Of a stretch of DNA of 64,000 bases, positions 23,501-35,900 are shown in pieces. The stretch's first letter is position 1; each line of letters opens with the position of its first letter. The notes under the pieces are model-generated. The model did not search any database. It was given only the letters and a program-made list of their open reading frames with translations, and was not told the origin of the DNA. The stretch comes from Phycomyces blakesleeanus NRRL 1555(-) (taxonomy: Eukaryota > Mucoromycota > Mucoromycetes > Mucorales > Phycomycetaceae). The stretch lies in the NCBI RefSeq assembly GCF_001638985.1, contig NW_017265154.1, positions 971,262 to 1,035,261 on the forward strand, in the 5' to 3' direction. Both the position numbers and the translations under genes were made by a program.

Positions 23501-25079
23501 GGCGGATGCAGCAATGGCAAAAATAAGCAAAAAAAGGATGAAGAGAAGAGCTTCAAAGTTGTTGGCAGACACACGTTCGGTAGAAAATATCATAGTACGG
23601 ACAAGATCACCCTGAGAAGTGCCAAAGCCTGTACGGGCAACAATACAAAGGCAGCCGTGATCGGGTGCAGAGTTTTCTGGTGCAGTAACCTGAAGAACCT
23701 TGGTACCTCCATAAAGCACATGAAGCTTGTCCAAGTCTTTCAAGTCAAACTCATCATTGGGATCTCTTAAAGCAACAGATTCCTATCATTTCAATTGATG
23801 ATTCTTTTTAAATAAAATATCCACGTTATCAAACATTTAACAAATCCCTTACCTTGAGAAGAGGAGTAGATTCTCCAGATAGCATTGCCTCATTAACGAT
23901 ACATGAACCATCAGCAATAACTAAATCACATGGAACACCCTGGTCGTCTTTTGTTCGCACTATACAATACTAGTTTAGTACAGCTCGTATAGTACTGACT
24001 AAAGGCTTATTTACCAATTGATACAAGATCTCCCGGGAGTAAGTCATCACTTTGAATCTGGATCCACTTCTTTTCGCGCTTCACATAAACGGGAAATGGC
24101 TTTTGGTTCATTCCGCGAAATTCACCAATGGTCTTTATACGCTGGAACACAACTGTGCACTCAAACACAACCAACATAAACAGCGTAAAGAGAGAATAGT
24201 ACCAGTACTCATCTAGGCACCAGAGTCCAACACAAAATATCTGGAAAACAAAGAAAGGTGCGACTGCGTGCTCTTTAAAAAGTTCAGAGAAGGTTGGCAT
24301 AGGGATTTCGAATCTAAGAATATAATATCCACATTAGTCATATCTCAAAAACAGACAAACGAACAAGATTATTGTCGTCCGAACATACTTATTGAGACCA
24401 TATGTGTCAGTAGCCTGAACAATGGCTTTTTCAGTATCTAGACCTTTGAGATTTTGATAGGTTGCAATACGGGGGTGAAGGTCCGAAAGATAAACAAGTT
24501 CTCTAAAGGTCTTTTTGTCTTGATCCCATATGAATTTCTTTTGTTGGAATTGAAAAGAAATCTCGCCGCCACCCAAAGAGTTTGGCTATGCATGTTAAGC
24601 AGAAAATAGTTTTTCTGTTTAATAAACTATAATATATTAATTTGATCTACAAACCTTTCCATGGTGTAGCTCACACAAAGTACCAATTCCTTGGTATCTG
24701 AAGGGAACAAGTTTAATAACAGTAGCCTTGTTTACATCGTTTTCCTAAGATACATAATGATCGGGTTAAGTTGAGTTGATCCTTTAATAGATGATGACTG
24801 AAGTACCTGGACGCATGTGAATAGAGCCTTGATGGAAACACTCCATTGACAAACAAGGAATGTCATGGCGTGGAGGGTAATGATACTTCCAAGAATTACA
24901 AAAGTCCATTCCTCGGAAACAATGTAGATGTCATATTTGAAGTAGTAAACATAAAGAAAAACAGGATAAAGCATGCTAGCAAATGGCCAGACATACAAAT
25001 GCCATCGCCTTGGAAGCGGGACATGTAGTGATGCCGACTCAATCGCTTTGGATTGAACAAGAGTTTGCGGCCTAAACAT
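20509..25079 (-). CDS. SPF1: P5A-type ATPase (Spf1/ATP13A1), ER transmembrane-helix dislocase
   Basis: ER P-type ATPase of subfamily P5A, known to remove mis-inserted tail-anchored and mitochondrial helices from the ER. It starts at 25079 ([20 protein letters not shown], then [13 protein letters not shown]). Visible motifs in order are [14 protein letters not shown] (actuator SGES loop, about 23860-23895), the P5A signature [20 protein letters not shown] (about 23365-23430), [10 protein letters not shown] with the phosphorylated Asp (about 23200-23225), [18 protein letters not shown] (22390-22443) and [20 protein letters not shown] (about 21960-22025). C-terminal membrane helices follow, and it stops at 20509-20511 after RGRKDTKV. 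About a dozen small introns. A polyproline insert ([13 protein letters not shown], about 21835-21865) precedes the last helices. The upstream 5' end may include a further non-coding exon. Confidence 0.93.
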
Positions 25080-25589
25080 TGCTTGTCAGTAATATTTCTA
25101 GCTGAATCTTACGATTGCCTTACATGGTCGCAAAATGTTGAATCCAAAAGAAAGATGATTTTATCCTCGGGACTCGCGTAACAAAGACTTCAAATTTCGA
25201 AGATCGGATGAGGATATCGGTCGGACCACCGCGTCACAGCACGATCATTGGCCAAATTACACTGTTTCTACTTTGAATTCAGACGATGTTAGTTTTTTTC
25301 TGGACGAATCAAAATGAATTTTCAGACAATCTGTTTACCTTTTTTAGACGAAGCGAAAATAAAATCCAGGCAGAAAATAATTAGTTTTGACACTAAAAGA
25401 GATATAGACGTGTTGGAACTAAAACACGAGACCATATAAAATGATATATATGATTAAATATTACAAGATAATAATAATAGATTTTGTCCAAGGTCATTAC
25501 TAACTACGTAAATCATTCAAGAAAAAAGACAAAAAGACAACGCTAGAAGGTACACAACTGATCAAAGCGAGAGTACATCAGTATGCTCT
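25080..25589. other. Intergenic region at the edge of the gene island
   Basis: P5A ATPase promoter side, then AT-rich sequence with no gene seen. It marks the change from intact genes to decayed elements. Confidence 0.5.
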
Positions 25590-27520
25590 AATTATTACCA
25601 AAAGAGACATGAGCTCAAGATCGACTATCTGTCCGAACCATAAATTGACCAAACAAGAGCAAGTAAAGAATCTTTTGGGAGATAGCCCTGTAACTTTTAC
25701 AGGAAAAATCAAATTGGACACAATTCTTAGGTAAAATGCAAGGCATTACTTATGGCTAAAGCGTTAAAATTATCTGAACATGTTCGAAATATAATGATAC
25801 GTTCACAGCTCATTATAAGCTATTACGTGATAATCTATGCCAACGAAATTGCCGATAAACGAGTTTTTACACAGGACTTCTGGTATTATATTACTCGTTG
25901 GTCTTGAAAGAGTCCCCTAAAAAACACCAAGACTCTGCCAAATGATATTTTATATTATTCGAACAGCTTTTCCTCAAGATATGAAGGAACATATGACATG
26001 AAAGAAACTGAAAACAAATAGAGTCATTGCGTGTTGGCTGCTTGTTTTGAAATGGCTACCACCTAAACCACCTCAATTGTTGAATGCTTTGAGGGATGAT
26101 CATCGGCATATCTATTTAGCAGCAGAAAAGAACTTTTTGAAAAGGTAATTACAATCTTTCATAAGCATGGACTTCGGTTTAAAGCAATTTATCTATACAT
26201 CTTATATGTGTAGCCAGAAAAGAGTCTTATTTCAAAAATTGTTCAATAATATTGCTATCAGTATGTCTGCGCTGGGACATTAGTCTGGCCCGATAATATT
26301 TCAGAGGCTTATACTGTTAAAAAAGGAGTTACTGCAGAGATATGTGAAGATTTGTTAAGGACAAATATTCATAAGTCAGTAACGCTTGGAAGCTTGTCTG
26401 AATCTCTTGGAGCATACATCTCTATGCTAGCTAGGATTATGAGAAATTATGAGCATCAAAATAGACAGCAAAAACAGCAGAAGCTTCAGATGTCAGCTTC
26501 TCCTTTATATCCTAGCCAACAATCTACAACTGTCAGAAAGACCCAGCAAAGGTCTAACGGTTATCAGCAGACAATGGTGTCGACCACAGCAATAGCAGCA
26601 CCAGCACGAGAAACGTTAACCACCTCGTCTATTTTCGTTATGCCCTGTATCATCGCTGAAATGGAGGTTCATAACACTTAACCCAAACGCTAGTTCCCCT
26701 TTTACTGGAAAAAAATTCCCGTCTATATACGAAGCTAAGCTCGATATGTTTGACAAGGTTTTTGATTTTAAAAGGCCCAGATTAAACTACTAAGACATTT
26801 GAACATATACAATATATACGTAGGATTTTTTGCTTCACACGAACTTGTGTACTAGCTTGGAAGACATAAACGATGTGGACAACAAAACAAGATTTGTTTT
26901 CCTAAATGAAATCCAAATGGATGGCCACACAGCAGATGTTGTTTTTCAAAAAAAAAAGATGTGCAACCAAGTACTGACGAACTTTCTTACTATTCAAATC
27001 AGAATGTCTCTATTACGCTGCTGGGGAAGATTATGATAGCCGAAGATTTTGGCGAGGCTTCTCCCTGTGCAATATATCCCAATAAAAATCAAATATTTAC
27101 AGCCTTTTATGACGATGGTATAACGCCTCAGCAGATTAAACAATACTCCACAAAAGAATCCTATACGCATTCAGGGTCTATAAGATACACTCAAAGAAAA
27201 AGCAAAAGTAAGATTGCGAAAGATATGAAACCCGTTTTTTTTTAATATTGCATCACCCAAAACTGTAAGTCTTTCTTCTTACTTGCATTGTCAGTTACAT
27301 TCTGTTATACCTCGAGAACATACTGACCTTTAATAACAGCTCCACAGCTCAAAGTCGCTTTCATTTATATCAAGGAATGCAAAGGGTAAGATTTGAAATG
27401 GTCAATCATTTAATAAATAGTGACAAAAGATACAACAAAAAAAAGACGAAAAAAGGCAAAGAAGAAAAGAAAGAGCAGGAAGAGCAGAAAAAAAAGAAGA
27501 GAGTAGAAAATATTAGGTGT
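25590..27520 (+). pseudogene. Decayed ORF, possibly Fanzor/TnpB-like
   Basis: Protein-like segments in shifting plus-strand frames, broken by many stops: SSRSTICPNHKLTKQEQ and VTFTGKIKLDTILR (about 25610-25735), ALKLSEHVRNIMIRSQLIIS and FTQDFWYYITRW (25757-25910), VWPDNISEAYTVKKGVTAEI and DLLRTNIHKSVTLGSLSESL (26285-26410), then IYPNKNQIFTAFYDDGITPQ and SIRYTQRKSKSKI (27070-27215), a probable intron (about 27258-27340), and YQGMQRVRFEMVNHLINSDK plus a Lys/Glu-rich run (27370-27510). The order resembles long Mucorales proteins that I associate from memory with Fanzor (eukaryotic TnpB relatives); the PNKNQIFTAFY segment would sit at the first RuvC motif. The C-terminal RuvC and zinc-finger part is missing. 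The pseudogene status is clear; the family is tentative. Confidence 0.4.
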
Positions 27521-27766
27521 ATGAACCGTAAGAATAATTGTAGTAAAAATACGATTAAACATAGCATAAAGTTAATTAATGAACAATCAAAGTTCTTATA
27601 TATTTATGAAGCAATCTTATGAGAACGACGTTTCCTGGTGAGACACGACGTTTCTATCTAACTGGTCTGATTTCTTGTGACCACTTTCCTGGGCCCATGT
27701 TTTTCTCTAATCATTTAGAGCAAAATGGTGTGTCCTGCAAAAAGCAGCAATTTTAGGGAGACAATA

Positions 27767-28082
27767 GAGTGTTTCAGCAGTTTTAGTTGTTTGATTGTTT
27801 TTGGTTCGGGGGTTTAATATTGAAAAATCATTGGCTCTCGTTAATCTGAAAAATAGATAAATTTTATCTCCAAACAACTATCAAAATTTTTAGTTGTTTG
27901 AATAGTTGTTTGAATAGTTGAAAAATGGAGCAATCGCGGGCTTATTTTTTTTAAGAAAAAAATATAAATTTTATGTAATACTTAGGGCACTCAGTTGATT
28001 TTTTATAGGTTGATTATTATTGGCTTATATATTTAATTCATGAAATCAGAACAATCAAACATCTAAAACTGCTGAAACACCC
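27767..28082. mobile_element. 316-bp MITE with 33-bp terminal inverted repeats, TA-flanked
   Basis: The left end (27767-27799) starts GAGTGTTTCAGCAG and the right end is its inverted copy starting GGGTGTTTCAGCAG, with about 31 of 33 positions matching. TA flanks both ends (27765-27766, 28083-28084), consistent with Tc1/mariner-type target duplication. There is no coding capacity. Outside it, a CTCTAATC...AGAGCAAAA motif occurs on each side (27705-27725 and 28163-28183), so the surrounding segment may itself be duplicated. Confidence 0.65.
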
Positions 28083-28359
28083 TAATATTTTCAGGATCAG
28101 GTACTACCTTTTTGTTACTAGACTAATTTATTGAGGCTACTTGTCTGAGATCTGATGTCTTTTCTCTAATCCTTCAGAGCAAAACAATGTGTCTTGAAAT
28201 TACGAATTCAATATCACTATGGCTATAGGAGTGACAACTGTGTCCAAAATCACACCCACTGGTTTTTTAAAGACCAGTTGCCATTTTTTGAAATAAAGTT
28301 GGTTGCGCTAAATTTTCTTATATGGAACAAGGAAATGTAATGAACAGTGGTCTTTAAGA

Positions 28360-28593
28360 TGTGATAATATCCATTTTAGGAAATGGAGTAGAAGAAGTAA
28401 GAGGAAGAAGAGTTGAGCTTATGAAAGATGATGTTTATTGACAAGAATATGAAGCTATTTTATATAAAAGGACTACAGATATTGATGCAGACAGAATGAT
28501 GAAGAGAGAGAGTATTTTATACACTTGTATGTACCTTCTTGCAGTAGCCCTTCACTACTGCAAGTAGTGCATCTGTGACTCTCAGTCACAACA
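28360..28593 (-). repeat. Candidate 3' LTR of the Ty3-type element
   Basis: Read on the minus strand, a segment starting TGTTGTGACTGAGAGTCAC and ending ...CACA lies just after the pol stop codon. It contains two TATA-like motifs (TATAAAATA and TATATAAAA) in the same orientation, as expected for an LTR promoter. No second copy survives at the other end to confirm the borders, so the limits are approximate. Confidence 0.4.
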
Positions 28594-28805
28594 TCCAGGG
28601 GGTTTAGAGGCTGGTGTTCTTGATGGCCAAGACAGGGACTTCTGGTCTGTGGTACGCCTTAATTCGTTGAGCATGGACTTGATTGAGTGCGCGATGATTG
28701 CTTGTAGGAGAGGGTCTTAGAGAGTATTGGTCATGACTGATGGCTTCGATTTCATAAGGACCCTTCCATGCCCAAGAGAGTTTTCCAGACCGGCCAGGTC
28801 GAGAG

Positions 28806-29207
28806 TGTTGTATCCAACATAATTGTAGATTTAAATTAAAAGTACAGACACTCAATAAATATGTATATTGAGTTACCAACAACTAGTAACAATACTAAAA
28901 GATATATCTTCCCTTATACAAGGAAATTACATAAAGAACATACTAAGACAAATACTAAGACTCTAGTCAATAACACTAAAAAATAAGAACTAAATCATAG
29001 AAGATAATGGTAGAGAAACAGACATTACATGATATCATCATATTATCACTCAGCTAAATACAATGTCTATATAAACGCACAATACTAATAGCAATAGAAC
29101 AGCATCTCCTTTCTGATTCTTTCACTTCTTCTAATAAAACAAAGTCTCACCATACTCTCGTCTGCACTTGTTTTATTTTATATCTTATTTTTACCTCATA
29201 CATAACA
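28806..29207 (+). mobile_element. Solo LTR, family B, 402 bp
   Basis: It begins TGTTGTATCCAAC, ends CATACATAACA, and is flanked by the perfect 5-bp duplication GAGAG (28801-28805 and 29208-29212). A TATA-like CTATATAAACGC lies at about 29069-29080. It interrupts the C-terminal part of the integrase relic; the frame on both sides matches when it is skipped. It is unlike the other LTRs in the window. Confidence 0.85.
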
Positions 29208-29416
29208 GAGAGAGCTGTTGGGTAAACACCAGGACTTCTTGTCCAACATGGATGTCTGGGGCCTTACGGAGCTTATTGAACTGTATGGCATTGACCATGT
29301 ATGTCTGAATATTTTGAAGACGGACAATCTCAATGGCTGTGGCCAAGGTTGCTTGCATGGTTATGATATAACTGTCTGTTGTCTGACTTAGGGGCTCACT
29401 ATTGGGAGACACTGGA

Positions 29417-30047
29417 TGTTGTGAATGAGTATTGATTACTGCTGAATCTGAGAGTAAGACTGAAGGATAAAATAATATCCTCAGCTATTCCAGTCAAACG
29501 GATCTCCCTTTATGATATTATCTAATACACAGATCATCATACACATAATTGATTATTTATTATTATCACCATGACATGGGATATACAAATACATATACAT
29601 TATATATATGGCATCATTATATTTCATCTATATATTTCTTTTATTATACAAATACTTAATTGAGAGACTACAACTACAACTATCTAATATTATGAAACAT
29701 TACCCAAGTATCTGGGTCGGAATACTAAAATATTACCAATAGCATAAATGCTCTTCTTTACCAAAACTCTTGGACTGATCTGACTGGAGAAGTATCATAT
29801 CAATTGGTCTTTCCGGATCTTTCCAGAAGAACAATACTCCTGGAAGATGACTCATCGTGATAAAGATTACTTAAGCACACACTGAATTACAAATTAGAAA
29901 AACATATAAATATCAGTAGATAGTTCCGTGTAGAAAGAAAATCGAATTTTATCATTCTTTACTTTTCTTTGGAAATAAACAACCTACACAAGTTCTCACG
30001 AATTCTTTCGTCTATATTATATTTTGCTTTATTTTCTCCCCACAACA
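29417..30047 (+). mobile_element. Solo LTR, family A, 631 bp
   Basis: It starts TGTTGTGAATGAGTATTGA and ends CCCCACAACA, with the perfect 5-bp duplication CTGGA on both sides (29412-29416 and 30048-30052). It shares its start, its CTCAGCTATTCCAGTCAAA block and the CTACACAAGTTCTCACGAA block near the end with the LTRs at 51305 and 53090. It splits the integrase relic between PRTP and VSPNSEPLSQ. Confidence 0.9.
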
Positions 30048-32918
30048 CTGGAGTTCGAGGTTCACGCCCATGGACCAGGGAGAATGGAGTGAAGCCCGTA
30101 GCTGAGTGTACAGAGGAATTGTACGCAAGCTGCAAGAGTCCCAGGTAGTGATCCCAAGTGGCATGAGCAGACGCCTGGTCCAGGAAGGCTACAATCATGT
30201 TGTGGAGAGTTGACATGAACCTTTTGACTTGTCCATTGGATTGTGAATGGTATGCTGGCACAAACCTCTGTTGGATATCCAACTGTGCGGCTAGTGTCTT
30301 GAAGAGCCCTGAGGAGAATGATTGACGATTGTCAGACTGTATGACTCTGGGGACTCTATGCTCTGAGAAGACTCTTGGGGCTAGAACGGCTACTATGGTG
30401 GACACGCAAAGGTTTGTAATGGGAGCCATGACCACGTATCGAGAAAAGAGGTATTGAACTACCAGAATATATCAGTGCTCTTGAATACTGAGTGGTAGTA
30501 GACCAAACGCATCTACTGCGATGTCATCAAAAGGGGCCTGTATGGGTGCAGTGGCCACTGACTGAGTGTAACCCAATGTATGGCAAGGTGACTTGGTTTC
30601 TTGACAAACACCACAGGTCAATACCTTCTGCGTGACCCAGCTGCGAAGGTCTGGGAACCAGAATAGACGTTGGAACCTTTGTAAAGTTTTTGAAAGGCCC
30701 AGATGTCCAACTGTGAGTATCCGGTGCAGAAGAGTGAAGACGTCCTCGCGGAGAGACTGGGGCAATACAGGTTGCAAACCATGAAGCAACAAACTGAGAG
30801 AAATGGTGAAAGTGTCAGCTAAGACTGGTTTGCTGAGTATGGCTTGACATTCTATGTCGGTAGCTTGTGCTGCAACCAACTCATCAAGGCTGATGACATT
30901 GATAGAAGGGTATCAGGAGAGTGCATCTGGTTCTGAGTTGTCCTTGCCTGATTGATATATGATATTGAATGAGTGGGATTGCAAAAGGAGAGCCCAACGA
31001 GCCAGCCAACCATGCAGATCTGAGGTTTTGAGCAGAAATTGTAACACTTGATGGTCTATTACTACAGTGAACTGCGTCCCATCAGATAATGTGCGAACTT
31101 CTTGATCCCCCACATGATGACAAGGGCTTTTATCTCTGTTATGCCATAGTTTCGTTCACCGGGGCTCAGAGAACAAGAGGCGAATGAGATAGCATGGGGC
31201 CGTTTGGATGGGTCTTTGCATTGGGAAAGTATGACGCTGATCTCTGCTGTACATGCACCATTTATATGTAGCTCGAAGGGTTGGCTGAAATCTGTGAATC
31301 AGAGGACAGGTGCCATGAGCAGGGCTGATCGCAATAGGTCTACGGCTTGTGCATGATGTGAGGACCAAACCCAGGTGGCGTCTTTGGCAAGCATGGCGTT
31401 AAGGGGTGCAGTGAGTTGAGAGAACTGGGGTATGAAAGATCGATAGTACCCACAGAGGCCAAGGAAGGAGCACAATGAATCGACGTCACTAGGGACTGGG
31501 AAGGATGCAACTGCTTTGATTTTATCAGGGTCGGTTTTCAGGCCAGATGATGTAATCAGATACCCCAGGTACTTGACCTCAGTGCATGCAAAACAACACT
31601 TGCGCAGGTTGACAGTTAGCAAAGCCTTCTGCAATCTGGTGAGCATGGTGTCCAAGCCTTGCAGGTGCTGGGCAAAGGTTGGGGAGAAGACAATGATATC
31701 GTCCAATTACATGAGATACAGCTGCCACTTCAGGCCCACAAGGATGGCATTCATCAGGCATTGCATGGTTGCTGGAGCATTGAAGAGTCCAAATGGCATG
31801 CGAACAAACTCAAACAGTCCCTTGTGGCAGACAAAAGTTGATCATGGCCGTGACTCCTTGTTGAGTTCGATCTCCCAGTATGAGACCATGAGGTCTAAGG
31901 TCGAGAACATTGCCAAGTTCCCCAAGGAGTGTAGAGTGTCATCGATTCTTGATAGGGAGTACACATCTCGCGTAGTAATGCCATTGAGGCGCCTTTAGTC
32001 CACGCAGAACCAGGGTGAGCCATCCTTCTTTGTGACGATGACAACAGGGGGACTCCAAGGCGAGTGTGAAGGGGCTACGATGTCATTGCGCAACATCTCA
32101 TCAATCAGTGCACCGATCTTGTTGTTCTCAACCGCTGATGCCCTGTGTGGGGGCCCTGAGATTGGTGGGTGATGGCCTGTGTTGATATGGTGTTACACTT
32201 GGATAGTAACAGTGTGAGCCTTTGCCACAAACATGGTGCAAAACTTGTTGAGCAAGTTCATAATGCCAGTCTTCTGATCTTCAGGCAGGGTCTTGTCCAT
32301 AGGAAGATTGGTAATGGTAAACAGAACAGGGCTAAGAGTGGGCAGAGAAGAAGTGTTAGAACTGTCCTTTATAGTAGAGGTCGAATTAATACTTTCCATA
32401 TCCTCTGAAGTGCCTAACTGGCAACCAGATTGAACTTGGACCTCTGAAGTACCCAGTTTGGCAACCTTAACCATGGCCATGCCTTGTGAATCGAATTGGA
32501 CTAGTCCAGCAGCAATGGAGCAGAGATGGGACAAGAACAGCTCAGGGTCGGTTTCTACGTACACCAACTTGTTGATGGGGCCTTGGACCATGTGATAGCA
32601 GTGGGACATGGCTAGCAAGCGGACGTGTCCAGTTGCTCACCACACAAATCTGGAACAGCAAAAATAGGGACGAAATTTTTATTTGTCTGCCAAATTAAGG
32701 GGACACTTTCGTCCAATTTACACTGTTTTCCAGTTTTCCAGTTTTCCAGATTTGAAAAACCAGTTCCCTATAGTGCAATCACGTGACTTTTTACAGCCAT
32801 CAAGCTTTTGATCTCTGTAAACTAACCCATTTTAGTGACGCAATAATTAATACCAAGTTACGTGTAAAATTCCAAACCTCTACCCTATTTTTATTAAAGC
32901 TTAACAATACAATTAAAC

Positions 32919-35900
32919 ATGTTTAAAATGAACAAGAGCACTAGAGCCAAAAGAAATAAAAGAAGATCACCAGGATCCCAATTAGTCTGTTTAGAGCCTT
33001 CTACCTATATACCTTCAAGATTGGGCTATATAGAATGTGTTCCCCGTCCATTGAAAGATAATCCAAAGATTGGTTATCTCTACTGCACCAGGAAGCAAAG
33101 AACACCAGCATCTTTCACAGAGAACGCTTCCCAAAGCAATATGAATTCTCAATTGGACTTTGAGTATGATTTCGAAGCTGAAAACCATGAAGTTGAGTCC
33201 AGCAAGAAAAGAACCATCTATAACAAGTGGATGGAGAATCTTTTTCAGTTGGCCAATTCTTTCCTTTGCTTTGTCAGCAAATGCCAGGATGGCTGTTCTG
33301 ATAAAAGGGACATTACTCCTTTGTCTCCTCCTCCTTGTTCTTGCAAGAAATTTGTAAAAAAAAAACATTTACATGTTTTTTTTACTTTGTAAGTAATTAC
33401 TACTATATTTCTCTGAGAAACTGCTCTTGGATTAAGATATTGATTTCTTGTATGTGTGTATAGCTTCAAAAATGTTTGAGATTGTTTTCTGTGGGTGTAA
33501 AACCATCCCAGAACAACTGGTTGAGATGGGTATTCTGCCCGCATCACTGAACAATGTTCAGTATGGAATTCATATTAGACTTTTGAATTTCATGATAGAT
33601 ATGCGCAATGTTCTTGCAACCTCTGGTCAGGGCTTGGCGACTTTGTACAACAAGATTAACATGGGTACTGAGGTAAGAGAAGATATTTTATATCAATATG
33701 TGTTACTAATTGCTTTAAATCATTTTGTAAAAACAAAATAAATAGAGGAAAATTTCAAAGGCATTCTGCCAGAACCTCCTCCCCATCTACATAAGGCTCA
33801 TGGCAATTGTTGAGAGCAAAGTTGAGAAAGCTGCCTCTGGATTTGAGGAGCTTAATGGGTGTCCTGCTTGTCCAGATGTAAGTGAATAATATGTCATATT
33901 TTACTTGCAACAAAGTATTGAAGTTGTATTTTTATAGCAGGTTGACAGCAATGTGACCATTGACGACTGTCAATATGTTGCCATGGATGGCAATTTTAGC
34001 CTGAAGTGTGAGAGGAGAAAAGATGTAGAGGGTGATGTTGGCAAAGAGTTGGAGCAAGTAGAGGCTCAACTCAAGCAGATGTGAATTGGTGACAACGTGG
34101 TGAAAACGTATGAGAAGGAGAGGGCTGAAGAAGGCATAAGTAATAAAAAATGACAAGATATTAAATACATACGAAGTCTTTTCTATACTTATAGATAGGT
34201 CGGTTTGACAGCAACTTCCATGCTGGCTCTGGCAGTTTGGCAAAGTCTATAAAGTACTCTATTAAGGGTCTTTTTGCGGCGAGCTGTGCACGTCATGAGT
34301 CAGTCATTAAGTTGGTAGACATGGAAACTGGTGAAGGGTTTAAGTACTCTCTCTCCATAATTAATCAACTACTTGGTGATTCAGGTAGTGATGGCCAGTC
34401 TGCTGATAACTCTCCCAACATCAATGTGATGTATGATGTTGTCTGTAAGCTGGCAAAGTCACTGAAGGTAAATACAGAGTTATTTTTAACGTACATGTTA
34501 AATATATAAGCATATAGTAACAATACTTAACATAGGCTAACTTTTCTGGACTGATGGAGAAATCAAAACTAGCAGTTCTGATTTTCCATGTGTATGCTCA
34601 TGTTCAACACTGCCAGGTTAAGCTCAACCCTAAATATAGAGATGGGTTTGGCTTGACAGATGGTGAATGTTTGAAACGTCTCTGGTCATATCTTAACTGC
34701 TTTGTGACAATTACTAGAAAGATGGGACAAGCAAACCAAAAGTTGGTCTTGTACAGAGCCATCAAGTTCTGCAATGAGACAAAGAAGGTTGAGTTGGGCT
34801 TGATGTTGGAGAGTAAGTATGTCAAAGCAAAGTGCATCATAGAAGAATCCAGGAAGGCATTGGAGGGATTCGACTGTGTTGTGATTGAGCGAGAATGGAA
34901 GCAGCATGTTAACAAGGTAGAGAAGTCAGAGAACTACGTTGACATTGCTGATTTGATGGAGTCCGGCCGTAAGATTCAAGGCAATATTGCTTTGTTCCTT
35001 GTAAATTTTACAATTTTGCGCCAACTAAGAGAGTAAGTGTATTTAGAGCTTTTTTCTTATGTTTTTTGTCATTAAAAAAATCAATTTTATTATAGGCTCA
35101 CTAATGATGCCAACGGAAATCATGTGAAAGATAAGATCAATAGGCTGAATCACAAAATGGAGAAGTTGAAGGCAAAGATCCAGAAGGAAGTTGAGGGCTT
35201 CCAAGAACCTGATGAAAAAAATACAAATCTCATAAAATATATAGAAGAAAATGCCCAGCTAGAGTACAACGAGTTCCTAGCTTACAAAAAAAATATTCAA
35301 AGATGCGATTAGAGCCAATGTTTGAGAGTATCATGATACCTCGACATTGCTTTACAAATCTGACCATATCGGTAAGAAGGGAAAAAAGTGATTGCAATTA
35401 TTTCATGAATTAATGCTTTTAAATATATATATAGGCACAAAAAAAGCAAAACAACACCAAACCAGCCTGAATAAACAGGCCAAATAAATTACCTACCTCG
35501 TCCAAGCATTCAATCTTGAATTCAATGGTAACAGTGATTTTTAGACTTTTCACAATGGAAATATTAAACTGTTATTCTTACTTTTATACTTGTTTTTTTA
35601 AAAGAGTCTTTGATCTTTGATTCAATAATCAATAAAAAAATATTTTCTGGGATGCGGAAATCTGTCCTGAAGTCCATCTCTTTTTGGCAAAGAAAAGAGC
35701 AGAAGAAGTTGTACTCCTGAAAGTAATGATCAGTATAAAGATGCTAAAGGTTTTAAAAATAAATCAACTAATATATAAAATTTCAAGAGTAATGCCTTCT
35801 GGCTCCAACACCGTGTCACAAAGGAAAGGACTTTAAGAGAGCAAGGGCTAAAAGCCCTTGACAATGCTGTAGGTACTCTGGACAAAGAGGTTCTTTGCGG

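Larger units (their letters stand above)
28604..32618 (-). pseudogene. Decayed Ty3/gypsy-type retrotransposon pol
   Basis: Minus-strand polyprotein relic in the order linker, reverse transcriptase, RNase H, integrase. Visible: FTITNLPMDKTLPEDQ before RT; DGSPWFCVD then RRLNGITTREMYSLSRIDDT; FVRMPFGLFNAPATMQCLMN; the catalytic LDDIIVFSPTFAQHLQGLD with a stop just before LDD; FLGLCGYYRSFIPQFSQLTA; RNase H part FTVVIDHQVLQFLLKTSDLH; integrase zinc module VGHLGLSKTLQRFQRLFWFP with CGVC; and catalytic-core parts VIQSDNRQSFSSG and AYHSQSNGQVKRFMSTLHN. The C-terminus ends in a WAWKGPYEIEAI domain. Stops interrupt it (for example at DALS* and QEH*), gag and protease are missing, and two solo LTRs are inserted. 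If both insertions are ignored, the integrase frame runs on uninterrupted. Confidence 0.88.

Noticed and set aside
31516..31998. 160-aa plus-strand ORF
   Set aside because: Antisense shadow of the Ty3 reverse transcriptase relic.
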